Assembly (NCBI RefSeq): GCF_002776525.5
Contig: NC_045436.1
Coordinates: 55,406,254 to 55,470,253 of the forward strand
Origin: Piliocolobus tephrosceles
Taxonomy: Eukaryota > Chordata > Mammalia > Primates > Cercopithecidae
Reading direction: 5' to 3'
Length of the DNA: 64,000 bases
Below, piece after piece: positions 47,306 through 57,745 of this stretch (positions are counted from its first letter, which is position 1; each line of letters opens with the position of its first letter). The notes under the pieces were generated by a model, which worked only from the letters and a program-made list of their open reading frames with translations, made no database searches and was not told the origin of the DNA. The position numbers were made by a program, and so were the translations under genes.

Positions 47306-47880
47306 TCCCTTTCATTTGACTTCATGATGTATTCTCACTTCACCAATGATAGTCATATTCTCTGATTTTCAACTTTCTGACAAATAAAATTACCAAAATA
47401 AAAGCAATACTTTGTAGAAAACTAGTTCCATGTTAAAATAAGCTACTTAGTAAATACAGGAAATGAATCCAGTAGAAAAATATTAGTCACACTAAATGAG
47501 ATTTTATAAAAATGAAAATAATTATTAAAAAATAAAAACTAAAAATAATTATCTATCATTTGAAAACCCACTGGTTTGGAAGTATACTATTTTTTAATGT
47601 ACATCCTACATTTTCCAAAAAAAATAGTGGAATAAAACTTACAATTGGAAGATTTGCATTAGTTATTACCATTATATAGCTCATTAAAAACAGTATAATT
47701 TATGAGTACAGGACAGTGTGTTGAAGATGGTGTCTAAGTCATTTATCTAACTTGTTAAATATTTTGTTCTTTACATATTATTGTGTAACATTAGCTATTA
47801 TATCAAAATCACCTCAAGGATTTTTTCACATATGTAAAAGGGATTAGGACTTTTGAAATTATAGAGTAACATTCTCAGTA
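47306..47880. other. Unassigned AT-rich sequence
   Basis: No repeat or open frame recognised. Confidence 0.5.
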
Positions 47881-48443
47881 AATCCTCTTCCCCTAAAAAT
47901 CAGTGATGAGATTGAACAACAATGTAGAAGCAGCCTTAGTAGAATTCTGGAAATCAACCAAAGGCATGCAACAAATTCAGAAGCGACTGTTGCAGCAAAA
48001 CTACTAACTTCTGTTAAGAATAGTGACACCTGAGGTGTTTTATTCCAGGCAAACTCTCATTCCTCCCAGCCCTATCAGTATGGTAGTTTCACCAGGGCAG
48101 GAAAGGCCATAAAAAAAACAGAAGTTTGGCTCTGGCGCTGACTTAATCTGGAGCAGTGCACACAAAATTTCCATCTGAAGGTGATGTTGAAAGAACTGTC
48201 AATTTAGGGATAAATAACTGCCAAAGACCAATATCACAGATAATCTGTGGTTGTGATACCTGTTGGAATAAGTAACAAACAAGCAGACTAGTCAGATTTT
48301 TAACAGAGAGATCTGGAGGATGAGATCACTAAAGTGTGCCTTGATAAGCCCTCATTTACCTGGAGGTCTGGGAAGCTGCATATGTGCTCAAGACTAATTA
48401 CAACAGCAGAGGCTGAACATGAAGCCTTTTTCATGTACAGAGG
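47881..48443 (+). mobile_element. Possible old L1M 5' region
   Basis: 'GAGATTGAACAACAATGTAG' and 'CTGGAAATCAACCAAAGGC' suggest an L1M 5'UTR. Identity uncertain. Confidence 0.4.
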
Positions 48444-48789
48444 CCTTAGTCTGTTTGAACTGCCATAACAAAATACCATAAACTGGGCTGCTTATAAACA
48501 ACAGAAATTTATTTTTCACAGTTCTGGAGGCTGGGAAATCAAAGTCTAACGCAGTGGATTTGGTAGCTGTTGAAGGCCCATATCCTGGTTCATAAAGGTG
48601 TCTCACATGGCAGAGGGGGCAAGGAAGCTCTTTGGATTCCCCTTTATATGGATACTAATCCATTCATGAGGTCTCCACCCTCAAGATCTAATCACCTTCT
48701 AAAGGCTCTACCTCTTAATACCATCACATTTGTGATTAGGTTTTCAACATATGAATTTTGGGGGACACAAATATTCAGACCTCAGCAAC
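48444..48789 (-). mobile_element. MLT1-type MaLR solo LTR
   Basis: Antisense LTR: 'CTGCCATAACAAAATACC', 'CACAGTTCTGGAGGCTGGG', 'TTCATGAGGTCTCCACCCTC', 'TTTTGGGGGACACAAATATT'. A perfect 5-bp target duplication AGAGG lies at 48439-48443 and 48790-48794. Both open frames here are chance frames inside the LTR. Confidence 0.92.
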
Positions 48790-48794
48790 AGAGG

Positions 48795-49024
48795 AGAAGT
48801 GAAGAAGGCCTAGTAGAAAGAAATATCTAGGACAGACTTATAAACTGCCTGAGAACTGAATGTATTACCTAATCTTCACCCAGATCATTAGTAATAGGTA
48901 GAAAGAAACCTTTTTAAAGAACAATCGCATACCAATTATTGACTGACACCTGTGCTCTGCTGACACAGAGGTGATATCTAGAAATCCAGGATTAAAAGTA
49001 AAAACAAGCATTCATGTGAAAGGC
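48795..49024. other. Unassigned, possibly continued old L1M
   Basis: Lies between the MLT1 LTR and an L1M 3' end; no firm match. Confidence 0.35.
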
Positions 49025-49215
49025 AATATTATAGAGGCAGAAAGCAAACTAGTATCCTGGGGCTGGTGACTGTAAAGGTCTAAAACTGAATTGCGGTCAT
49101 GATTGCACAGCTCTGTATATTTACTTACAAGCATTGAATTTTATACTTAAAATTGGTGAATTTTATGGTATGTAGAGTATAAAGAAACTCAATATAGTTT
49201 CTTTAAAAAAGATTA
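49025..49215 (+). mobile_element. L1M 3'UTR end
   Basis: 'GGTCATGATTGCACAGCTCT' followed by 'GGTGAATTTTATGGTATGTA' is the classic L1M 3' end, with a degenerate A-rich tail. Confidence 0.7.
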
Positions 49216-49261
49216 TAAAAGATCCTCTTCTTTATTAATTATTTGAATTCCATTGCCTCTC

Positions 49262-49294
49262 TTACACACACACACACACACACGCACACACACA
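49262..49294. repeat. (CA)n microsatellite
   Basis: About 16 CA units with one CG interruption. Confidence 0.95.
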
Positions 49295-49874
49295 AGATTG
49301 TCATGAGTGTTGACTAAGAGTAACTACTTTTCTGGAATTAATATACAATTTAATAATTTTAATACTTTCAGTTAATAAAGGCCAACAATAATAGTGACTC
49401 ATATTATGCCACTTTAAAAGTCACAGAAAGAAATCATTTCACGTTAGCAAACATTGTTCTCAATTGTATAAATTCTAACGTCTAGTAATGACCATATAAC
49501 TTCACACAGACCTTAACCAAATAAGTGATGTTGATTATCCAGGAAAATAGGGAAAAATAAACATTTCAGAATCAATTGTTGTGAGAAATAGAAAAGGGAA
49601 ATCCAGGAAATAACCAAATACATCAACGATCACAGTTTTATACAAATTTTGAGAATCACAAATTACATTGTTTTCCTACTTTCATCCAAGGGTAATGATT
49701 TAATAGCCAATTAGATAATCCATAGGAAAGAGTAGCTTTTTTAGTTTGGCAACACTACAATTACATATGTCACATGCTAGATAGTGAAAACTAATAAATA
49801 TGCTCAAATAATTTAGAAAATAAAAGAACACTTGGAAATTATGTAAGTAAAGTCCTGTGCCTTTTATTTATTAC
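49295..49874. other. Unassigned AT-rich sequence
   Basis: Nothing recognised. Confidence 0.5.
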
Positions 49875-49880
49875 AAGATA

Positions 49881-49883
<3 letters not shown>

Positions 49884-49930
<47 letters not shown>

Positions 49931-50210
49931 AGATGGAGTCTTTCTCTGACACCCAGGCTGGAGTGCAGTGGTGTGATGTCGGCTCACTGCAAGCTCAGCC
50001 TCCTGGGTTCACGCCATTCTCCTGCCTCAGCCTCCTGAGTAGCTGGGACTACAGGCGCGCACCACCACACCCAGCTAATTTTTTACATTTTTTGTAAAGA
50101 CGGGGTTTCACCTTGTTAGCCAGTATGGTCTCAATATCCTGACCTTGTGATCCACCCGCCTTGGCCTCTCAAAGTGCTGGGACTACAGACTTGAACCACC
50201 ATGCCCAGCC
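49884..50210 (-). mobile_element. AluY, antisense, with 47-T tail
   Basis: Poly-T of 47 bases (49883-49929) then full antisense Alu ending ATGCCCAGCC. Perfect target duplication AAGATAAGT at 49875-49883 and 50211-50219. Confidence 0.96.
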
Positions 50211-50219
50211 AAGATAAGT

Positions 50220-50639
50220 CTTACAAGGTTCCTAATCCAGGGATTTTTTTAAAAAAGGGAAAAGATAATCTTAAAAATTCCACAATTTAAGAAGAATCAG
50301 AAGGTTTCACAAATAAAACAATTCTTCAAGAGCCCTTCCTTGATCATTGATATGAATTAAAATTTTAGTATCACTGGAATAAAGATATAGTACAAAAACA
50401 CTTATTATTTAACTTGTTATGAGAGAATGATTTGGTCAGTTATTTCTGTAAAATCCTGTTCTACCAAATTCTAATTTTTTAAATGTACTCTGTTTAAAAT
50501 TACTATGTGACCAAATTCATCTCACATAAAGTATAGTAATATTTTAATTAAGTAGAATTTGTATTTGAATACTAAACTTCCATACCTATTTTAATATGAA
50601 ATACCAATATTTATGGTAACAACAATGTTTATTATTTAA
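50220..50639. other. Unassigned AT-rich sequence
   Basis: Nothing recognised. Confidence 0.5.
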
Positions 50640-51250
50640 TAATATTTATGCAGTCTCTCATCAGTGTTGAACAAGGGAGAAGAAGGAGACAACCTCTACA
50701 ATGTAGGAAGGAAACCAACAATATGCAAGTAGAGTCACTTAATCATAGTAGAAACAGTACATTAGATAATAGTAAGTGACAAAGTATATTAGATATTAGA
50801 TAATAAGTATATTAGATGCTTATAAATGATGACAAAAATAAGACAGTAGTAATATCGGGAAAAGACAGTCAATACTTAGCCATGTTTCTTGTTTGTTTGT
50901 TGTTTGCTTTTTTGTCTAGGGAAGGCTTCTTAGACAGGAAGCCTAATACTTTTCTTATGAAAAATCAATCACACAGATATCTGGTGCAAAAACTTTGCAG
51001 ATAGTAAGGGAAGCCCTTTCAAACACCCAGAGGTGACCCAAGCCAGAGTTTAAGGCTCAGAAAAAGGTTGTTAGACTGGGAGAGTGCTGAGTTAGAGGAT
51101 CCTGGTACAAGATGATGTTGGGAATGTGAACATGAGCCACAATAGACAGAGCATTTTAGCACACAAAATGGAGTTTGTATGAATCCTAGGTAAAATGATA
51201 TATAGAACAATTATTAAGATATTTAACAGAAAAACATGATGTAACTAGAA
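50640..51250 (-). mobile_element. L2 LINE fragment, long
   Basis: Antisense L2 order over about 600 bp: 'AGGGAAGGCTTCTTAGACAG', 'ACACAGATATCTGGTGCAAA', 'GAGAGTGCTGAGTTAGAGG', 'AAAACATGATGTAACTAG'. An AT-rich patch at 50755-50815 interrupts it. Confidence 0.7.
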
Positions 51251-52946
51251 TAATTATTTACCCACATAAGCAGATCAGGATAAGAATCCTCAGCAAAGAA
51301 TATGTTGAAATGCTTCCTGGAAGTAATATTTAGTCTTTGGCTAGATTTTTGTGTAAATGAATAGAGGTTATTATTTTTTTACCTACAACAATAGATCTTT
51401 TTATCTTTTGGAACAGGCCAACTATAACATAATTGGAAAACAGGGAATAAAGGAAATTAAAAAAAAAAACTAAACTAATAATTTAGGAAAGGACTCTATT
51501 GATAAAACAAGGGCCTTATAAACTATGAGCCAGTTAAGAAAATATTTATCTTCTATGAATTTACATTACGCAGTCTTGGTAGCAGTCCAATGCTTCTGTG
51601 TGCGTGTGTGCACGTGTGTGTGTGTGCAAGTGTGTGTGTGTTTTATTCATAGCATCTTTGCCTCCTAAATATATTTGGTGTGTCAGATTCCATCACTGAA
51701 GATTTTGGATATGTTATCAAAACCGAATGCAGCTAATTTAAGGAAATATGCTAATTAAGTGTATTTGAGTACTGAATATATGAAGATTCTATTTATTAAG
51801 AACTTGGATACTGGGACAAACAGTATTAAAACTGGTAGTGAAAAATTAAAGTGACTGAACAGAATAAACAGAATTTGGGAAAGAGCAGAAATTCAGGATA
51901 AGGAAGCCTGATTAGCAGCATTCATAATCTGGCAATTGTAACCTATCAAAAGTAACTGATTTTTTTTTTTTTTTTTTTCTAGACTTGGAAAATGTTGTAT
52001 TTAGCACACAGCTATAAAATGTCTGCTCCTATGTAGCTTTAAGAAATTGCCTCCAATACCTCAGTTAAGTTTGATATAGCTGTCTGTTAGTATTGTGGAG
52101 AATAAAGACAGGGAAGGCAAGGAAAGTCTAGCTTATTTTACATGAAATTCATTAACTTGCAGTAAAGGAACAGTAACTAATGAGGAAATGGTGTCTAGAA
52201 GTTTCAAGAAGAGCATTAATGAAGGCAAAGGAAGAAAAAATGTCTAGAAAAGGGAAATATAAAATTGAGAAGCAACATCTAAATGGACCATTCAAAATAA
52301 ATACAATATGTTGGTTCATTTTTAAATTTGTACTAGAAGAAACTCACATTAGAAAATTTAAAGTAGGTGTAAAGGAGTAGACTATTTGACTTACGATAGC
52401 TAATACCATAATAGTTATTTATGGTCCTTAACTAGACACCTCTGTGTTCTGCCTGAGATCACTGAGAACACCTTTTACATCAATCACTTTTTAGGATACT
52501 AGCTTGGGACAGAGGTAAACTGACTGTAGCACCTCTCAGAACGACTTTATGTTTACTTTCCATCCTAGGACCTTTCTGTTGGAGACACGATGGGAACTAG
52601 TGCAAAGAACCATGCATGACCAAACCTGAAAGTGCAAGCTATTAATACATCACACAGCAACTTTTGACCTAGAAAGGATGGGATTTTGTAGATTTACTTT
52701 CATCCATCCCCTGGGAAACAATCTTTGCCACCTTCCACAGGCGTCCTTCTGGATTCTAGTGGAACTGAGCCCCTAATTGCATTTTTGGTGGTCAGCTTAA
52801 CAATTGTTTATTTCATTTACCCAGTTTCCTGTTCTTCTTTCTTAAGATTACTTCCGTAAATAAACTACCTTTATACGTGATTGTGATATGTGATGTTGAT
52901 CACGTGTCAAACTGTTTTATTTTGCTTTTTTGTGGGAAAGAATATT
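51251..52946. other. Unassigned, with (GT)n and poly-T
   Basis: (GT)n-rich run at 51596-51641 with CG and CA interruptions; 19 T at 51961-51979. 52440-52870 is less AT-rich and ends with AATAAACTACC near 52859, faintly like an LTR 3' end, but I cannot assign it. Confidence 0.45.
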
Positions 52947-52958
52947 GAAACTTAAATA

Positions 52959-53258
52959 GGCCGGGCACGGTGGCTCAAGCCTGTAATCCCAGCACTTTGG
53001 GAGGCCGAGACGGGTGGATCACGAGGTCAGAAGATCGAGACCATCCTGGCTAACACGGTGAAACCCCGTCTCTACTAAAAATAAATCCAAAAAAAAAAAA
53101 AAAAAAAAACTAGCCAGGCGAGGTGGCGGGTGCCTGTAGTCCCAGCTACTCGGGAGGATGAGGCAGGAGAATGGCGTAAACCCGGGGGGCGGAGCTTGCA
53201 GTGAGCTGAGATCTGGCCACTGCACTCCAGCCTGGGCGACAGAGCGAGACTCCGTCTC

Positions 53259-53283
<25 letters not shown>
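52959..53283 (+). mobile_element. AluY, cercopithecoid type
   Basis: Full-length, with a 21-A middle run after 'ATAAATCC', GGCGAGGTGGCGGG and GAGATCTGGCCACTGC. Target duplication AAACTTAAATA / AAACCTAAATA flanks it (52948-52958, 53284-53294). Confidence 0.96.
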
Positions 53284-53289
<6 letters not shown>

Positions 53290-53294
53290 AAATA

Positions 53295-53768
53295 AGAGGT
53301 ACAATTTATGAAGCAATTACTATATCCTAGGACATACAAGCCTTGGGCTGCCGTAATTGCTATATTCCTAGTTCAACATAGAAGAACAAACTTTTCACTT
53401 TATTTTGTAAATTCTTGTGTGCCCAAATGAATTAGTTAGTTAGGACTTGTGAGGAAATATAAAATTACAACAGTACGATATATTGAACATTCTGACAGGA
53501 AAAGCAACAGAATAGCAGTGTCCTAAGTAGTTGTCTATTATATATATTATGAGATTATATACCTATACCTATACCTATATTTACAATCTCTTTTTAAAAA
53601 TCTATCTTTAAATTCCACAAGGAAGTTTTCACCAGTATCTCCCTGGGATGATCTATTTGGCCTAATGTATAGCTACAGAATTCCATATCCACCAACTTGT
53701 ATGAACATACCATTATAATACAGGAACAGGTTAGTGTCGTAGGCTAGTACTTATTCAAGGAATAGTGG
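53295..53768. other. Unassigned, with short hexanucleotide repeat
   Basis: (ACCTAT)n of about four units near 53558-53580. No element recognised. Confidence 0.5.
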
Positions 53769-54295
53769 TGTCAGAGACATTCAAAACAGAGAGACACCAT
53801 CTTGAGTGAAGGTCAGGAAAATGAGGCTGGGACTTGCTGGGCTCCCTCCCCAGAAAGGTAGGCATTCCTAGCTTCTAGATGTTTAAAAAGGTTAAGGGAA
53901 CAAATGAATAATGTTTATGAAACAGACTCAGATCTCCATATATCCCAATATCTGGAGAACAAAGGCATTCCTAATTTTGCTTTAAAGATAATAATATTGA
54001 TTCTTTCAAAATACAGTAATTAAGAAAATTAATCCTTCATCACAAACCCTTGTAGCAGAGCACATCTTTCCATGATCTTTTTATCCTACATAAACAAGCA
54101 TTGTACCTGGGGTAGAGGCATTCCTCCTCTTGCTTTTGGGAACTATGAGATCTATGGAGTAACTGTACTTTCACCACTTTACTTTCTTAATAAACTTGCC
54201 TTTACTTTGCACTGCAGACTCACCCTGAATTTTTTCTCACATGAGATCCAAGAACGTTCTCTTGGGATCTGGGTAGGGACTCCTTTCCTGTAACA
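53769..54295 (+). mobile_element. Class I ERV solo LTR, family not assigned
   Basis: 527 bp from TGTCAGAGACATTC to CCTTTCCTGTAACA. Contains 'ACACCATCTTGAGTGAAGG', AATAAA at 54189-54194, then 'CTGAATTTTTTCTCACATGA' and 'CTTGGGATCTGGGTAGGGAC', the usual 3' end of a gammaretrovirus-like LTR group. Flanking tetramers GTGG and GTAG fit a 4-bp target duplication with one mismatch. An internal part is deleted relative to my recollection of the family. The 73-codon frame inside is chance. Confidence 0.8.
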
Positions 54296-55721
54296 GTAGT
54301 TGTTGTAATACCTAGTTGTGGTAGTAGCTAGTATTATTCAAGGAATATTTCAGCTTTTAACCTGAGAAATAATACATAGTTGATTTTCACATTCTGGCCA
54401 CTTGATAGGTGAGTGGGTGTGAGAAACACTGATGTTAGTTCTGGGTGTCTGTCATCTCTAAGTCAAACATTTATTTTCTAGAATGACATCTTTTAGTTCT
54501 CTGTTTTACCCTGGTACATAACTGCCAACCCCAGTGTCTCCTTCATCAGTCTTGGGTTGTAAATGACTATGATAAGCAGGAACCCCCTAACGATCTGAAA
54601 ATCTGTGATAGATATGCAGATTCAATATGTATTGTTTAAAACTACTGATGTTCTAGGGTTATCTATTAGCATAACACAAACCAGACTGATACACCTATGC
54701 AGTTGTTCCTCAGTGATAAACTATTTGCATTTTTCACATCATCTTTAATTATTAATGTGTTTTTATAATGAAAATTATAATAATCAGATATTTATTTTCT
54801 GTTATAACTTATAGCTACGAATTGTCATTTAAGGTGTTTTTCTTCTCTGGTAGTGCTCTACCATGTTGTTGCTAATTCAATTCCCCAAATTAAGTACTTC
54901 ATTGCAGCCAACTTATTTGATGGAAATCAGTTCCCTGCTTTATTCAAATGAACAAACAAAGTTATAAAGAGGCCTTTTTATATTTTCTAATAGATGAACC
55001 CCAAAGGAAGCATCAAAATATTTTCTGGAATTCAGCAATTTCAGTTATTCATGTGTTTATGTATGTTGTCAATTAGTTGATACTGTTTACCAAAATGTAA
55101 ATGTTTTCAATTCATCCCTTGTCATTTAATAATACAAATCCAATGAATGCTAATGCCCAGTATTGAAATTATGAGTTAGACTGACAAATGGATTCCTTCT
55201 CTCATTCTTTATTCAACCTCAATCATATGGCAATAATTATCCCCAAAGCCATATTTCTCTAATTTTTATTTAAATGTTGTTTCAATGAAAGGATACTTGC
55301 ATTTGAATCATTTATGCATACTATTCAAATTAAGTCATTTTCAACCCAAGTGATTACATTCCTTTACAGCATCAGTGACAAATCACACTTGGAAGGGAAA
55401 TAACACAAAAAATGTCAGAAGTGAGTCAAGCATTTTATAAAATATTGAAAGGAGAATACCACTAATTTATTTATTTACTCTGAATTCAATAAAGAAATCA
55501 AATTGGGGTTACTTTGAGAAATAAATTTGAAACCATCCATAGTTTCATTCAGTTTCCTACTTTTTACTCATAATAGTCAATTAAGTAATTATATTTTAAT
55601 TTATATAGAGAAAATTTTTTCTTAGAAAATTGTTACATATGATCAAGAATAAAAAGGCATTTAAAATGAAATTTCAATGAACGTAAACAATGTGCTTTGA
55701 ATAAATCAATAGAACAACCTG
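54296..55721. other. Mostly unassigned; possible MLT1-like trace
   Basis: 54600-54690 ('CTACTGATGTTCTAGGGTTA', 'CAAACCAGACTGATAC') resembles an old MLT1-type LTR 3' end. The rest is unrecognised. Confidence 0.35.
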
Positions 55722-55836
55722 GCAAAAGAGAAATAAAATCTTTGCATCCATAGATATCCAAATATAGTATGTACAAATATTTGAAAGAAGGGTGAAAGTA
55801 CATATGAAAACAAATAAAGGAACAAAAGACATAGGA
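55722..55836 (+). repeat. Diverged local duplication, copy A
   Basis: Resembles 56132-56250 over about 115 bp, sharing CAAAAGAGAAA, AAAATCTT, ATAGATAT, GTACATATG and ACAAATAA boxes in order. Confidence 0.6.
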
Positions 55837-56011
55837 GACTCCTTGAAGGTGGATGGAGGCAAGAGGGTGAACATCAAAAAAGTACCTGTTGGGTACTATG
55901 CTAATTACTTGAGTGGCAAAATAATTTGGACACCAAATCCCTGTGATATGTAGTTTACCTATATAACAAACCTGCACATATACCACTGAATGCAAAATAA
56001 AAGCTTAAAAA
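55837..56011 (+). mobile_element. L1 3'UTR end (L1PB/L1MA-like)
   Basis: 'GTTGGGTACTATGCTAATTA', 'TATAACAAACCTGCACATAT' and a final AAAATAAAAGCTTAAAAA match an L1 3' end; strongly 5'-truncated. Confidence 0.85.
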
Positions 56012-56021
56012 ATCATATAAC

Positions 56022-56140
56022 TAGGTACTATTTTTATACCAATTTTACAGATGAAGAGATCGAACTTGTTTGGGGCAACAGAACTAACATTGAAACCAGC
56101 ATTTCACCCCATATAGACAGACTCTAAAGCCCAAAAGAGA
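56022..56140 (-). mobile_element. MIR SINE fragment
   Basis: 'TTTTACAGATGAAGAGATCG' and 'GACAGACTCTAAAGCCCAAA' match antisense MIR. Confidence 0.65.
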
Positions 56141-56250
56141 AAGAAAATCTTCAAGAATAAATAAATTAATAGATATTTCAATACAGTATATGCAAAGATT
56201 AACAAGAAGAGTGAGAGTACATATGGGCACAAATAAGGGAAAAACAGACA
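56132..56250 (+). repeat. Diverged local duplication, copy B
   Basis: Partner of 55722-55836; roughly 70% similar by eye. Confidence 0.55.
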
Positions 56251-57394
56251 AGCGAGATGACTTAAAATTAGAGGGCGACTGCTCCCAATATTTTATTATT
56301 ACAATCAATGCTGTAATGACCATCTAAGCGTAGATAGCTCTCCATCCTGAAGTATCTGCTTAAGTCATTCCTAAATACAGAATAATTGAGTCAAGAAACA
56401 TGCAAGATTTTATGGCTTTTTCTATATATTAAATTACTCTTCTGGGTTTTTGCATCAGAAGGCCATCAGCAAAGACTGAAAGCATATCTGATTTATTTTG
56501 TCTTCAAAAAGTTTAGTGTTATATAAATAAAAATGTGTTTGGTTTGTAGGGCAAAAGAAGAGAGAATAAAATAATTGTATTCATAATTATAGAAAATATG
56601 TCAAATAAAATACCTATATTAAGAAACTACCTACTACACATTCTGATAAAATTTCTTGCATAGTAAATAAATATAGAGCTTAGAAAAAGAAAATGTTAAA
56701 ATTATTTTTCTCTAAAAATAATTTGTTACCTTTTCTGCATTAAGTTTCAAAACAATTGATATTTACAAAATGTTTCAAGAATATATTCCCGGAATTTTTT
56801 TCAGCATTACATAACAATATGACACCAACATGCTCATTCTTTTACTTTCTATGATTTTCAAATTGAAACTTAAAATGTAATGTTAACTAATTTCCTGATG
56901 GTAGCCATCAATAAAAATTAGCATTAGGTCTCTGGGAAGCTGATGCTACTTATTTTGGAAATCAGTGTAAAGGTATTTGGGGAATTTCTAATATAAGTTG
57001 AAGGTATATTTTCTATACATCTTATTTGAGCCACAAAATGAGCCAAAATTTAAATGAAGGTAAATAATACAGTAGAACAAAGTATACAACACTCAGTAAA
57101 ATTTAGAGTTTAAAAATTATTCAGAGGAATACATTATTTGGTATTTGAAAGAATAGCTTTATTTTCATAATTTTAAGTGCCAAAAAGGAAGAAAATAGAA
57201 GTCTACATTTTATTTTATTATATCGTAAAATAACATTCTATTCTTCAAACTTGCTATATATGTTTTGTAATTCCCTTATGTCAACTATTAAAGGGCTGTC
57301 TAAACAGATAACATGTGTGACAGAGATTGGGTAATTTCTCACAAACCCCACTATTTCGTCATGGGTATCTGGAAACAGTACTTCAAAAAATTGC
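56251..57394. other. Unassigned AT-rich sequence
   Basis: 56285-56330 ('ATTATTACAATCAATGCTGTAAT') resembles old LINE text. The rest is unrecognised. Confidence 0.4.
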
Positions 57395-57745
57395 AGTCCT
57401 CTTGTGGTTTGTTACTTGCTATGTGATTTGGCCAAAGGACTGTGGGTAGAAGAGATTTACATACATTGACTTGGCTGTAATACATTCTTTACTCTCTGTA
57501 ATAGGCTATCATTGCCAACTGTATTCAAGGGATCCAATGAAGAATTCTGCATCAGCCCTAGAGATGTTGAAGCCATAAGCTGCAGGTAGCTTGAATTCCT
57601 GGCTCCTTCTTATAGGAGACCATCACTTTAAACCTACTTTATCCATACTATGATGAAAGGGAGAAAATAGTTTTTATTATTTTAATCCACTAAGATATTT
57701 TGACTGTTCTTCACAGGAGACAGAAATTAATTATTTTGACTAATA
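57395..57745 (+). mobile_element. Old MLT1-type MaLR LTR
   Basis: 'GATTTGGCCAAAGGACTGTG', 'GAGATGTTGAAGCCATAAGC', then 'TTTAATCCACTAAGATATTT' match the MLT1 LTR order. No target duplication seen. Confidence 0.65.

Noticed and set aside
10669..51641. CA/GT runs as possible regulatory or Z-DNA elements
   Set aside because: Short ordinary microsatellites without other context.
55633..55995. 120-codon antisense frame
   Set aside because: Crosses an L1 3'UTR and a local duplication; no coding support.
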